Notes: generated by a model from the letters alone, not told the origin. DNA of 64,000 nt from Beijerinckiaceae bacterium (GCA_947453205.1 CANGFT010000004.1:62001-126000), one strand, 5' to 3'; shown: positions 42,100-50,846, counted from the stretch's first letter. Made by a program: numbers and translations.

Positions 42100-43131
42100 A
42101 TGAAAAGCGCAGTTTCTGTCGCCGCCGGCATCGCCGTCCTCAGCGCGTCGGCGCTGGCCCAACCCGTGGAGGAGCCTTTCTTCAAGGGCAAGACGATCAC
42201 CATCGCGGTCGGCGCCCCGCCCGGCGGCACGCTCGACCCCTATGCGCGGCTGATGCAGAAGTTTCTGGGCGCGCGCATTCCCGGCAGCCCCAACATCGTC
42301 GTCACCAATGTGCCGGGGGCGAGCAGCAATGTGCTGGCCCGGCAGATCTACGCCGCCGCCCCCAAGGACGGCACGATGATCGGCGCTGTCTTCCATGGCG
42401 TGGCTGTGGAGCCGCTCATCGGCCAGGGCGACCAGCGGGGCTTCGATCCCGGCAAGTTTTCCTGGCTGGGCAGCTCCCATCCCGAGATCGCCGCCTGCGC
42501 CGTGCGCGCCGACCTGAATGTGAAGGCGCCTGCGGATTTCCTGACGCAGGAAGTCGTGCTTGGCTCGACCTCGCCGGGCAGTCCGCCCTTTGATTTTCCC
42601 ACCATCGCCAACCGCATTCTCGGCACGAAATTCAAGATGGTGACCGGCTATGGCGGAGGCCAGGCCATGATGCTGGCGCTGGAGCGTCGCGAGGTGGACG
42701 GCCTGTGCATCGCATGGTCCACCGTCAAGACCCATCTGCCGGACATTCTGCGCGGCAAGGCCCATGCGCGCGTCATAGCCCAGAGCGAGATGGAGGGGAC
42801 GCCTGAATTCATCGAGGCAGGCGTGCCCACCCTCGCATCTCTGGCGAAGACGCAGGAAGACCGCGAGGCGCTCGCCTTCTTCTTCGGCCCCAACGCCTTT
42901 GGCGGCCCCTTCATCCTCCCGCCCGGCGTGCCGCAAGAGCGCGTCGCCCTGTTGCGAAAAGCCTTCAACGAGGTCTTCGCAGACAAGGAAGCGGCTGCCG
43001 AGGCGCAGAGGCTCAACATAGATTGGGCGCCGCTCTCGGGCGAAGAGGTGCAAAGGCGCGTCGAGACGATCTACGCCGCGGCCCCGCAGGTGATCGCGCG
43101 GGTGAAGGCCGCGCTTGCGCCGCCAAAATAG
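42100..43131 (+). CDS. TctC/Bug family binding protein
   Basis: A 343-residue binding protein with a short signal peptide (MKSAVSVAAGIAVLSASALAQ). FKGKTITIAVGAPPGGTLDPYARLMQKFLGARIPGSPNIVVTNVPGASSNVLARQIYAAAPKDGTMIG is the family N-terminal block, and ILPPGVPQERVALLRKAF is the family C-terminal block. It follows the ABC-type binding protein by nine bases with AGGAG before its ATG, so the two are co-expressed. The stop is four bases from the convergent repeat-protein gene. No tctAB genes are present. Confidence 0.9.
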   Translation: MKSAVSVAAGIAVLSASALAQPVEEPFFKGKTITIAVGAPPGGTLDPYARLMQKFLGARIPGSPNIVVTNVPGASSNVLARQIYAAAPKDGTMIGAVFHGVAVEPLIGQGDQRGFDPGKFSWLGSSHPEIAACAVRADLNVKAPADFLTQEVVLGSTSPGSPPFDFPTIANRILGTKFKMVTGYGGGQAMMLALERREVDGLCIAWSTVKTHLPDILRGKAHARVIAQSEMEGTPEFIEAGVPTLASLAKTQEDREALAFFFGPNAFGGPFILPPGVPQERVALLRKAFNEVFADKEAAAEAQRLNIDWAPLSGEEVQRRVETIYAAAPQVIARVKAALAPPK

Positions 43132-43135
43132 GCCC

Positions 43136-43795
43136 TCAAGACTTCGCCGCCATGGCCTGAAACAGATTGCCCATGGCGCCGGGCAGCAGCAGCTTCGACT
43201 GAACCGCGGCCTGTTGCTGGGGGGTGAGATAAACAAGTTGCGCGGCCTTCAAGGCGGCGCCCTGCGCCTGCGTGAGGGCCGCGAGCTGGCTCGTGGTCAT
43301 CGCGCTGAACGTGGTCGCCGAGAGCGCGTTCAGCTGCGCGCGGGTGAGATAAGGGATATTCGCGGGCGCGATCTTGGACACTTGAGCTTTGCTGAAGGCG
43401 CCGACCTGCGCGCTCGTCAGCGCCGCGATCTGGGTCGAGCTGAAGGCGCCGATCTGATCGGCTGTCAGGCCCTTGATGGCGGCGGGCGGGATGGCGGCGA
43501 CCTGTTCGCCGCTCAACGCCTGGAGCTGGCTGATCGGCATGTCGGCCATTTGCTGGGGCGAATAAGCCTTGAGCTGGGCGATGGTCGGGGCCGAGGCGCC
43601 GCTGACCGAAGCTTTGTAGGCGGCGGCCGCCTGCGCGGAAATGGAGACCTGAACGGCGGAGGTCGACTTGGCGGCGCTTGATGCGGCGCCCGACTTGGTC
43701 GAAACGGATGCGCCGACCGGAGCAGGCGCGGTCGTCTGCTTCGATCCGGAGTTTGAACCGGAATTCAGGTTGGTGCTGAGATTGCTGATCGTCAT
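43136..43795 (-). CDS. Octapeptide-repeat protein of unknown function
   Basis: A 219-residue protein I cannot assign to a known family. The first 70 residues are rich in Ser, Thr, Asn and Ala (MTISNLSTNLNSGSNSGSKQ). From about residue 80 to 215 it is built from about sixteen eight-residue units of the form S/T-x-x-Q-I/L/V-x-A-L, for example LSGEQVAAI, LTADQIGAF, SSTQIAALT, TSAQVGAFS, TTSQLAALT. Such a regular period suggests a small solenoid. There is no signal peptide, although similar repeats occur in secreted adhesin-like proteins. ATG at 43795 has AGAGGC upstream. It precedes nothing else on its strand and ends close to the TctC stop. Confidence 0.75.
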   Translation of the reverse strand: MTISNLSTNLNSGSNSGSKQTTAPAPVGASVSTKSGAASSAAKSTSAVQVSISAQAAAAYKASVSGASAPTIAQLKAYSPQQMADMPISQLQALSGEQVAAIPPAAIKGLTADQIGAFSSTQIAALTSAQVGAFSKAQVSKIAPANIPYLTRAQLNALSATTFSAMTTSQLAALTQAQGAALKAAQLVYLTPQQQAAVQSKLLLPGAMGNLFQAMAAKS

Positions 43796-43919
43796 AGGCG
43801 CCTCTTTGAAGCGCCGCAGCAAATCTCATGCCTACCGCTCGGCCCAGAGGATCACATCGGCGGACAGGTCGCCATGCTGCTCGTCGGGGGGCGTGCACGG
43901 GGCTTGCTCGCCTTCAGCG

Positions 43920-45554
43920 TCATCTGGCGGGCGCTCGCTCGAGGCTGACGGCGTTTCCTGCGCGCACCTCGACTGCGATGCGCGCCAGGATCTCCAGCTT
44001 TTCTGCGCGCGACAATTGGTCGATATGGCTGAGCAGGGCGTCGAAATCGCTGAAGCTGAGGCTCTGGGCCGCAGGATTCGGCACGGCTTCAGCGGGCGGC
44101 GGGGGCTTGGGTTTGGATGACTGCGGCTGCGCCTTTTGGGCGGGCGCCTGCCCGCTCAATAGCCGGGACTCCTCCTGCAGGCGGCGGTAGGCTTCGATCT
44201 CCTCACGCTCAAGCTCAGCCTCGCGATACCGCCCAAGGCCCATGGCGGCGGCCTGCAGCTTCAATTCGACCCGCTCGGCGTCGGTGAGGTCGCCATCGCG
44301 AACCCTCGCGTCGACCAGCGCCTTGAATTGCGCGGAGCGCTCCTGCATCTTCTGCTGAAAGCCGGTCGCCAGAATGCCCGCAGGCAAGGCGACGAGGCCA
44401 AGACCCATCAGCGAAATGATCATGGTCACGAATTTGCCCAGCGACGTCACGGGCGTGATGTCGCCATAGCCCACGCTGAGCAAGGTGATGATGGCCCAGT
44501 AGGTCGCTTCAGGGATGCTCGAGAATTTGTCAGGCTGGGCTTCGTGCTCGACGAGATAGATGATGCTGGCGGCGAAGATCGTCACGGTGAGCGTGGTGAA
44601 GAATGCGGCGCTGAGCGCGGGCGCCTGTTCGCTCACCACCTCCATCAGCGTGGTCATCGCCGTGGAGTAGCGTGTGAACTTGAGCAGGCGCAGAAGCCGG
44701 AAGGCCCGCAAAAAGCGCAGGTCCATCGCGACGACGAAGCTGAGATAGAACGGAAGGATGGACAGGAGGTCGATCAGGGCTATCGGCGTCGCCATATAGC
44801 GCAAACGCTCCATCCAGCCCTCGCCAAAGGCTTTGTCTTCCGGGCAGGACCAGACGCGTGCGACATATTCCAGCGTGAAGACGGCCACGGTGAAATAATC
44901 GAAATAGCGGAATTGCTGCTGCAATGGCGTATGGATCGACTCCACCGTCTCCAGCATGACGGCGGCGACGGACAGAAAGATCAGCTTGCCCATCAGGAGA
45001 TCGAAGACTTCATTCAGACGGCCTGAATATCGGTCGGCGTTAAGCGCGCTATAGACCTTCTGCCGGAAGGTGCGCCTGGCGTTCAGCTTGCGGAATTCGA
45101 TCCAGATGGGACGCAGGCTGCGCGTGATCTTGACAAGGCGCACCAGACGCAGAAAGCGCAGATCGACGACGGCCTCAAGCGGAATGAAGAAGGGCAGGAT
45201 GACCACAAGATCAAGCAAGGCCATCGGCGATGACAGATAGCGCAGGGTGGGCAGGCGCTTGTCCTTGTAGCGGCGCTGCAAGCCCCCGCTCAGCGCGCGC
45301 AACACATATTCGATCACGAAGATCGCGATCGTGACATCGTCCAGGATGCTGAGGATCGCGAGGACGCTCACGTCGAGGGGAATCGTATGTTCGAGCAGAA
45401 GCGACAAAAGGCTGACGACGATGGCCACATTGACGATGTGATTGGCGTAGAGGCTCGGCGCATGACGGGGATTGTCGACGAACAAGGCAAGATGCAGCTT
45501 GCGTCGAAACGTCAGGAATTGTCGGTCCCGCAGCGCCTTCGCCGACTTGCCCAT
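43920..45554 (-). CDS. Voltage-gated potassium channel-like protein with two tandem voltage-sensor domains
   Basis: A 544-residue inner-membrane ion channel. Residues 38-147 form one S1-S4 module (S2 VTIAIFVIEYVLRAL, S3 SSPMALLDLVVILPFF, S4 DLRFLRLVRLVKITRSLR). Residues 185-296 form a second one (S2 YFTVAVFTLEYVARVW, S3 ATPIALIDLLSILPFY, S4 DLRFLRAFRLLRLLKFTRY). S5 (312-336), the pore with TLLSVGYGD (357-365) and S6 follow once. Normal bacterial Kv channels have a single sensor. The C-terminus is cytoplasmic with a charged, coiled-coil-like stretch and a Pro-rich linker. ATG 45554 is preferred over the track GTG 45566. The small secreted protein gene lies 15 bases upstream, so an operon is likely. 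Confidence 0.9.
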   Translation of the reverse strand: MGKSAKALRDRQFLTFRRKLHLALFVDNPRHAPSLYANHIVNVAIVVSLLSLLLEHTIPLDVSVLAILSILDDVTIAIFVIEYVLRALSGGLQRRYKDKRLPTLRYLSSPMALLDLVVILPFFIPLEAVVDLRFLRLVRLVKITRSLRPIWIEFRKLNARRTFRQKVYSALNADRYSGRLNEVFDLLMGKLIFLSVAAVMLETVESIHTPLQQQFRYFDYFTVAVFTLEYVARVWSCPEDKAFGEGWMERLRYMATPIALIDLLSILPFYLSFVVAMDLRFLRAFRLLRLLKFTRYSTAMTTLMEVVSEQAPALSAAFFTTLTVTIFAASIIYLVEHEAQPDKFSSIPEATYWAIITLLSVGYGDITPVTSLGKFVTMIISLMGLGLVALPAGILATGFQQKMQERSAQFKALVDARVRDGDLTDAERVELKLQAAAMGLGRYREAELEREEIEAYRRLQEESRLLSGQAPAQKAQPQSSKPKPPPPAEAVPNPAAQSLSFSDFDALLSHIDQLSRAEKLEILARIAVEVRAGNAVSLERAPAR

Positions 45555-45569
45555 GATCGCCCCCACGAC

Positions 45570-45914
45570 CTAGCGCGCGCGCCGCCCCGTGACCTCGCAT
45601 TCATCCGTCCGCTTCCCGCCATTGGCGAAGTGATAGGTGATCGAGGCTGTGAAACGATAGACGAAAGTATAGTCCCATCCCCTGTTGCCGAGCGTGCCCA
45701 GAATGGTGACGACGCCATTTTCGCTCTTGAGATTGCGGATATGGAACTGGGACGCATTGCCATCGATGATCGAGACGAGGCTCGGCGGATCATCATCATA
45801 CCTGAGTTCATAGGTGCGGGGCCCGTCCTTGCAGGTCATCAGGAGCACGGTCGCGTGAGCCGTGGAGGCCGCAAGGCCGGCGAGGATCGTTGCGAGGCGA
45901 AGAAACAAGCGCAT
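45570..45914 (-). CDS. Small secreted hypothetical protein
   Basis: A 114-residue protein with a signal peptide (MRLFLRLATILAGLAASTAHA) and a mature part of about 93 residues that looks beta-rich (TYELRYDDDPPSLVSIIDGNASQFHIRNLKSENGVVTILGTLGNRGWDYTFVYRFTASITYHF). Two cysteines (TCKDG and ECEVT) could form a disulphide in the periplasm. I do not recognise the family. GGGAG stands six bases before the ATG. It lies 15 bases upstream of the potassium channel gene on the same strand and is preceded by an FNR-like palindrome. Confidence 0.75.
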   Translation of the reverse strand: MRLFLRLATILAGLAASTAHATVLLMTCKDGPRTYELRYDDDPPSLVSIIDGNASQFHIRNLKSENGVVTILGTLGNRGWDYTFVYRFTASITYHFANGGKRTDECEVTGRRAR

Positions 45915-45989
45915 CGAGGGCTCCCATTTATAAAGTCAGCCCATTCTTCCCCTTACGCTCAGGCTGTCAATTAAAAACCTCTGCGTTAA

Positions 45990-46005
45990 ATTGATTTAAA
46001 TCAAT
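45990..46005 (-). promoter_or_regulatory. FNR/FixK-type box
   Basis: ATTGATTTAAATCAAT is a perfect 16-base palindrome and contains TTGAT-TTAA-ATCAA, which matches the FNR/FixK consensus TTGAT-N4-ATCAA. It lies about 76 bases upstream of the small secreted protein ATG and downstream of the IclR gene. This suggests oxygen-dependent control of the secreted protein and potassium channel. Confidence 0.65.
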
Positions 46006-46076
46006 AGTTTCGGGCGCTTTTCCACTCCGGGTGATCCGCTTCTGCGCGCGGGGAAACGCACGCAGTCATCGCAATT

Positions 46077-46910
46077 TCAAAGCCGGCGGGCGCGCGATAG
46101 CTTGTCCGCCGCCGCCCGCAGGTCGCGCGCCACCATTCCATCCATATGGGTGTCGAAAAGCGCGGAGACGCCGATCAGCGTCAAGGCCATCTTGAAACCG
46201 CCGTCGAGATCGAAAATCGGGCAGGAAAACGCGGTCCAGGTGGGGTTCTTCATGCCGCGCGAACGGGCGAAGCGAAGTTTCTGGACCCGCATGCGCAGGC
46301 GCAGAATCTGCTCAAGGGTCGTGGCGGGCTCCGGCGACATCTGATTCCACAGAGCCAGATCGCGTTTCACGAAATCAAGGGTCTCCGCCTCCTGCATGAA
46401 GGCGTGGAAGATCTGGCCCGAGGCGGTGAGCATGGACAAATTCGATCCTTCACGCACGCGCACAGCCGTCTGCACCGATCCCAACTCGCTGCGAATGACC
46501 GTCGGCCCATTCGAGCCCCACACGCAGAGATAGGAGCAAAGCCCTGTCTTGTTCGTCAGATCTTTCATGATGTCTGCAGCGGCCTGGGAGCCATCGACCC
46601 TCTCCATGGCGGCTATGCCGATCTCCAGGGTCGCCGAGCCCATGTCGTAATGCCCGCTGTCCTCGTTCTTCCGCACGAAACCGGCGTGTTGCAGGCTCGA
46701 GAGATAACGATGGGTTCGGCTGGCGGACATGCCGAGCTGCCGGGCGATTTCCGTCAAGGCGAGAGGCCTGCGCGCCGCCGCGATATGCTTGAGCAGGTCA
46801 AGCCCGATGAGGACGGTCGTATTGCCCGCCTTGTCGGCTGCAAGCCGCGCGGGCCTGCCTCGTCTGGGCGCTGTCGTGGCAGGGTCGATCCGCTCTTTCG
46901 CCTTCAGCAT
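46077..46910 (-). CDS. IclR family transcriptional regulator of the hydantoinase operon
   Basis: A regulator of 277 residues from ATG 46910 (the ORF-track TTG start at 46931 would add seven). An N-terminal Arg/Pro-rich tail (APRRGRPARLAADKAG) precedes the winged HTH GLDLLKHIAAARRPLALTEIARQLGMSASRTHRYLSSLQHAGFV. The effector domain includes CSYLCVWGSNGPTVIRSELGS and MLTASGQIFHAFM. It is divergent from hyuA with an inverted repeat in the 126-base gap, so it very likely controls the hydantoinase and transporter operon, its ligand being the substrate or product. Confidence 0.9.
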   Translation of the reverse strand: MLKAKERIDPATTAPRRGRPARLAADKAGNTTVLIGLDLLKHIAAARRPLALTEIARQLGMSASRTHRYLSSLQHAGFVRKNEDSGHYDMGSATLEIGIAAMERVDGSQAAADIMKDLTNKTGLCSYLCVWGSNGPTVIRSELGSVQTAVRVREGSNLSMLTASGQIFHAFMQEAETLDFVKRDLALWNQMSPEPATTLEQILRLRMRVQKLRFARSRGMKNPTWTAFSCPIFDLDGGFKMALTLIGVSALFDTHMDGMVARDLRAAADKLSRARRL

Positions 46911-46968
46911 CTTTTGCAATTCCGTTGACAAGGCTTCAAGCCGGCGCCTAGAATTTAAAACAATAAAT

Positions 46969-46992
46969 AATTTTCCGCAAATTGGAAAAATT
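46969..46992. promoter_or_regulatory. Inverted repeat in the divergent IclR/hyuA promoter region
   Basis: AATTTTCC and GGAAAAATT face each other around GCAAATT; TTTTCC and GGAAAA pair perfectly. The element resembles IclR-family operators with TTCC and GGAA half-sites. It lies 59 bases upstream of the regulator start and about 45 bases upstream of hyuA, in an AT-rich stretch that probably also contains the promoters. Confidence 0.55.
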
Positions 46993-47036
46993 CAGACGCC
47001 CGCCAAACAGGGCGTCACGGGATCGGAGACGCTCGA

Positions 47037-49100
47037 ATGTCATATGCCGTGGCCGTCGATATCGGCGGAACCTTCACTGATCTTGTCGGCTATGACCACG
47101 AGACGCGCCGCGTCGCTTATACGAAGAGCGCCACCACTTATGGCAATTTCGTCGAAGGCATCCTTGATTGCTTCGAAAAGGCGGGATTGACGCCTGACCA
47201 GGCGCACCACATCAATCACGGCACCACGCTCGTCATCAACGCCTATATCCAGCGGCGGGGCGCGCGGGCGGCGCTGGTCACGACCAGGGGTTTCCGCGAC
47301 ATTCTGGAGATCGCGCGCGGCAACCGCCCGGACCCTTTCGATCTTCATTACAAGCGTGACGAACCCCTCATCCCCCGCTCCCTGCGGTTTGAGGCCCCGG
47401 AACGGATCGACACCTTCGGCAAGGTCATCGAACCGCTCGATCTTCCCGCGCTCGATGCGCTGGCGGAGGAGCTGCGCGCCGCCGCAGTGGAATCGGTGGC
47501 GGTCTTCTTCATGAACTCCTACGCCAATCCCGAGCATGAAGAGATCGCCGCAGCGCGGCTTCGTGAGCGGCTTCCGGGCGTCTATGTCACGCACAGCACC
47601 GAATTGACGCGCGAGTGGTATGAATACGAGCGCACCTCCACAGTTGCGGCCAATGCTTATGTAGGCCCGCAGGTGAACACCTATATCCGCCGGCTTGAGG
47701 AGGATATGAAGGCGCGCGGCTTCACCGGCCCGCTCTTCATGATGGGATCGAACGGCGGTCTTCTCTCTGTCGACCGCACCTGTCGCCAGCCCGTGAGCCT
47801 CGTCGAATCCGGTCCCATCGGCGGCTGCATCGGGGCAGGGGCCTATGCGGAGCAACTCGGCTTCAAGAATGTCGTCGCCTTCGACATGGGCGGCACGACC
47901 GCCAAATGCGCCCTTGTTGAGAACGGGCGCTTCAATGTCGAATCCATTTATTATGCGAATGGATATATTCAGGGATTTCCCATCAAATCCCCGGTCATCG
48001 ACATCGTCGAGGTCGGCTCGGGCGGCGGCTCCGTCGCATGGATCGACGGCCAGAACCGCCTGCATGTGGGTCCGCGCAGCGCAGGGTCAACGCCCGGGCC
48101 GGTCTGCTACAGGCGAGGCGGAACCGAAGCGACGGTGACCGACGCCAATCTTGTGCTGGGGCGGCTCAACCCCGAGCGCTTTCTTGGCGGCGAACTGACG
48201 CTCGACACGCAGGGCGCCAGCGAGGCCATCCGCAGGCTTGCCGAACCGCTGGGGTTTGGGGGCGACGAGGGCGTTCTGCGGACGGCCGACGGCGTTCTCG
48301 CGCTCGCCACCGTCACCATGGCCGGCGCCATCCGCCAGGTCTCGGTCGAGCATGGCCTCGACCCCCGCGACTTCGTCCTCTTCAGCTATGGCGGCGGCGG
48401 GCCGCTGCATGGCGCGGCGCTGGCGCGCGAGCTTTCCATCCCCATGCTGGTGATACCGCCTGCGCCCGGCAATTTCTCGGCCATCGGCATGTTGCTGGCG
48501 GATGCGCGCATTGATCTGTCCAAGACCTTCACGGGGCTTTTGTCGGCAGAGGTGATCGGGGATCTGCAGGACGCCTATGCCCAGATGGAGACGGAGGCCG
48601 CCGCCTCCCTTGCGAAAGAATTTGGCGCGCAGGACGTCTTCTTCGAGCGGCACGCAGAAATGCGGTATCTTGGCCAACGCCACAACATCAAGGTGCCCGT
48701 GGAGCAGATCGGCGATCTCAACGCCATACGCGCGGCCTTCGAGCGCGACTACAAGCGCCGCTACGGACATTCCGACCCCAACAATCCCGCGGAGCTGCAG
48801 GCGCTGCATCTGTCGGCCTTCGCGCGTCAGGACCGGCCTGATCTGAAGAATCTCATCATCGACTCCGAAGTAGCCGCGACCCCCGGCTCACGGCCCATTT
48901 ATTTCAGGGAGAAGGGTGGTTTTGTGGACGCCGCCGTCTATCAGCGCGAGGCGCTCGCCATTGGCTTCCGGGCGGATGGTCCGGCTGTGATCGAGGAATA
49001 TGGCTCCACCAGCCTCGTCGGGCCCGATGATTGGTTCGAGATCGGACCCTTGCGGGAGATTCGCGTTCACTGTGACCGTCGGCAGGGAGAGCAGAAATGA
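47037..49100 (+). CDS. hyuA: Hydantoinase/oxoprolinase family protein, subunit A (HyuA)
   Basis: A 687-residue ATP-dependent hydrolase subunit. YAVAVDIGGTFTDLVGYD is the acetate kinase-like ATP-binding motif, HGTTLVINAYIQRRGARAALVTTRGFRDILEI and VAFDMGGTTAKCAL are further motifs of the N-methylhydantoinase A/acetophenone carboxylase alpha family. With the HyuB partner it opens hydantoin or 5-oxoproline rings or carboxylates ketones, at the cost of ATP. A GGAG sequence eight bases before the ATG supports the start. It overlaps hyuB by ATGA. The transporter encoded downstream should import the substrate. Confidence 0.92.
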   Translation: MSYAVAVDIGGTFTDLVGYDHETRRVAYTKSATTYGNFVEGILDCFEKAGLTPDQAHHINHGTTLVINAYIQRRGARAALVTTRGFRDILEIARGNRPDPFDLHYKRDEPLIPRSLRFEAPERIDTFGKVIEPLDLPALDALAEELRAAAVESVAVFFMNSYANPEHEEIAAARLRERLPGVYVTHSTELTREWYEYERTSTVAANAYVGPQVNTYIRRLEEDMKARGFTGPLFMMGSNGGLLSVDRTCRQPVSLVESGPIGGCIGAGAYAEQLGFKNVVAFDMGGTTAKCALVENGRFNVESIYYANGYIQGFPIKSPVIDIVEVGSGGGSVAWIDGQNRLHVGPRSAGSTPGPVCYRRGGTEATVTDANLVLGRLNPERFLGGELTLDTQGASEAIRRLAEPLGFGGDEGVLRTADGVLALATVTMAGAIRQVSVEHGLDPRDFVLFSYGGGGPLHGAALARELSIPMLVIPPAPGNFSAIGMLLADARIDLSKTFTGLLSAEVIGDLQDAYAQMETEAAASLAKEFGAQDVFFERHAEMRYLGQRHNIKVPVEQIGDLNAIRAAFERDYKRRYGHSDPNNPAELQALHLSAFARQDRPDLKNLIIDSEVAATPGSRPIYFREKGGFVDAAVYQREALAIGFRADGPAVIEEYGSTSLVGPDDWFEIGPLREIRVHCDRRQGEQK

Positions 49101-50818
49101 CGCATCAAGCCTCCAGGCCGACCATCGACCCCATCACGCTCGAAGTGATCCGTTATGGCCTGATCTCGACCTGCAACCAGATCGACGCCAACATCAAGCG
49201 CACCGCCTTCAGCCCCTATATCTATGAATATAATGACTTCGCCGTGGGGCTCACGGACATCGACGGTCGGCTTGTGGCGCAATGCACAGGGGGCATGCCG
49301 CCTTTCGTCGCCGATTCCGTGGGAACGGCAGTGCGTGACGGGTTGAAGATCTATGGACTTGACCGTCTGTATCATGGCGACGTCATCGTCTGCAACCACG
49401 CCGCCGTGCAGGGCCAGCATCTCAACAACACCGTGATGTATACGCCCATCGCCGAACATGCGGACGGGACGGGCAAGCTGATCGGCTTCTTCGCCATCAA
49501 TGTGCACTGGATCGACATCGGCGGCACGATGACTCATTCCAACGACATCTTCATGGAAGGGCTGCAGTTGCGCACCGTGAAGATGTGGTCGAAGGGCGAG
49601 CCGATCGAGGAAGTCTACCGCATCATCGAGAACAACACCCGTCTGCCCACCGAGCTCATGGGCGACATCGAGGCGCAGCTGGCTGGTTGTTTCCTCGGGC
49701 GAAGCCTCGTCAGCAACCTGATCGAAAAATATGGCGCCGACACATTCCGCACCGCCATCGACATCATCCTCGATCAGGCCGAAGCTGCTGCGCGGGCCCA
49801 TATCCGCGCGCTGCCGGATGGGGAATATATCCATGAAACCTGGCTCGACAATGATGGCGAGGGCGACCAGCCGATCCCCATCAAGGTCAAGGTGGTGGTC
49901 GCGGGAGACGAAATCACCGTCGATTACACGGGCATCGCGGATCAGGCCAAGGGATCGATCAATTCGGGCTATCACGGGGGCGGACTGACCACGGCCCGCG
50001 TCGCGTTCCGCTACCTCGTGGCGCCGGATGAGCCCGCCAATGAGGGGCTGTTCAGGCCGCTCAAACTCATTTTGCCCATGGGTAAGATCCTCAGCGCCGA
50101 TCCGACCGCGCCCATGGCGAATTATCCCATGCCCTTTCCCACCGTCATCGACGCCGTCATCAAGGCGCTTGAAAAGGCGCTGCCAGAGCGCGTCACAGGC
50201 GGACATTTCGGCACGCATTCGGGCTTCCGTCTGTTCGGACGCCGCGCCAACGGCCGCACGTTCAATGGCCATGACAGCGGCCACGGCGGCTGGGGCGCAT
50301 GCGCCACGCATGATGGTTCAGGCCCCTACCGCACCATGGCCCATGGCGACACCCGGCTCATTCCGCTTGAATTGCAGGAACGCCTCCTTCCCTTCCGCAT
50401 CGAATCCTTTTCGCTGCGCACGGATTCAGGGGGAGCGGGCAAGTTCCGCGGCGGGCTTGGCTTCGAGAAGAAATATCGCATTCTCGAAGATTGCCTGCTG
50501 CAGACGAACCTTGATCGCACGAACCATCCCGCATGGGGCGTTCTTGGCGGCAAGGATGCGCTCTCCGGCTCCGTCGTTGTCGTCAATGAGACGACTGGCG
50601 AGGCCACATCGCAATGCAAGGCGCGCGGCGAGCCCTTGAAGGCGGGCGAGGTCGTGATCCTGTCGACTGGCGGGGGCGGGGGCTATGGCCCGGTCGAAGA
50701 GCGTGACCTCGCCCTTCTGCAACGCGATCTTGACGAAGGCTATGTCAGCCGCGCCGCTGCGCAGAACACATACAATGTCGCGGTGGACGAGCATGGGCGT
50801 GTGACGCGCCCGGCTTGA
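49097..50818 (+). CDS. hyuB: Hydantoinase/oxoprolinase family protein, subunit B (HyuB)
   Basis: A 573-residue subunit. TIDPITLEVIRYGLISTCNQIDANIKRTAFSPYIYEYNDFAVGLTDIDGRLVAQ is the family N-terminus, and FFAINVHWIDIGG, TVDYTGIADQAKGSINSGYHGGG and RTDSGGAGKFRGGLGFEKKY are other conserved parts. Length is usual. Translation is coupled to hyuA through ATGA. The substrate could be a hydantoin, 5-oxoproline or an acetophenone-like ketone; the operon lacks the extra subunits of acetophenone carboxylase, so a two-subunit hydantoinase or oxoprolinase is favoured. Confidence 0.92.
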   Translation: MTHQASRPTIDPITLEVIRYGLISTCNQIDANIKRTAFSPYIYEYNDFAVGLTDIDGRLVAQCTGGMPPFVADSVGTAVRDGLKIYGLDRLYHGDVIVCNHAAVQGQHLNNTVMYTPIAEHADGTGKLIGFFAINVHWIDIGGTMTHSNDIFMEGLQLRTVKMWSKGEPIEEVYRIIENNTRLPTELMGDIEAQLAGCFLGRSLVSNLIEKYGADTFRTAIDIILDQAEAAARAHIRALPDGEYIHETWLDNDGEGDQPIPIKVKVVVAGDEITVDYTGIADQAKGSINSGYHGGGLTTARVAFRYLVAPDEPANEGLFRPLKLILPMGKILSADPTAPMANYPMPFPTVIDAVIKALEKALPERVTGGHFGTHSGFRLFGRRANGRTFNGHDSGHGGWGACATHDGSGPYRTMAHGDTRLIPLELQERLLPFRIESFSLRTDSGGAGKFRGGLGFEKKYRILEDCLLQTNLDRTNHPAWGVLGGKDALSGSVVVVNETTGEATSQCKARGEPLKAGEVVILSTGGGGGYGPVEERDLALLQRDLDEGYVSRAAAQNTYNVAVDEHGRVTRPA

Positions 50819-50846
50819 AGGAAAACAAAAAGGGAGGATGGGCGCC

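Noticed and set aside
40948-43236. 762-codon minus-strand ORF, the longest in the track
   Set aside because: It is antisense to two binding-protein genes with signal peptides and good ribosome-binding sites.
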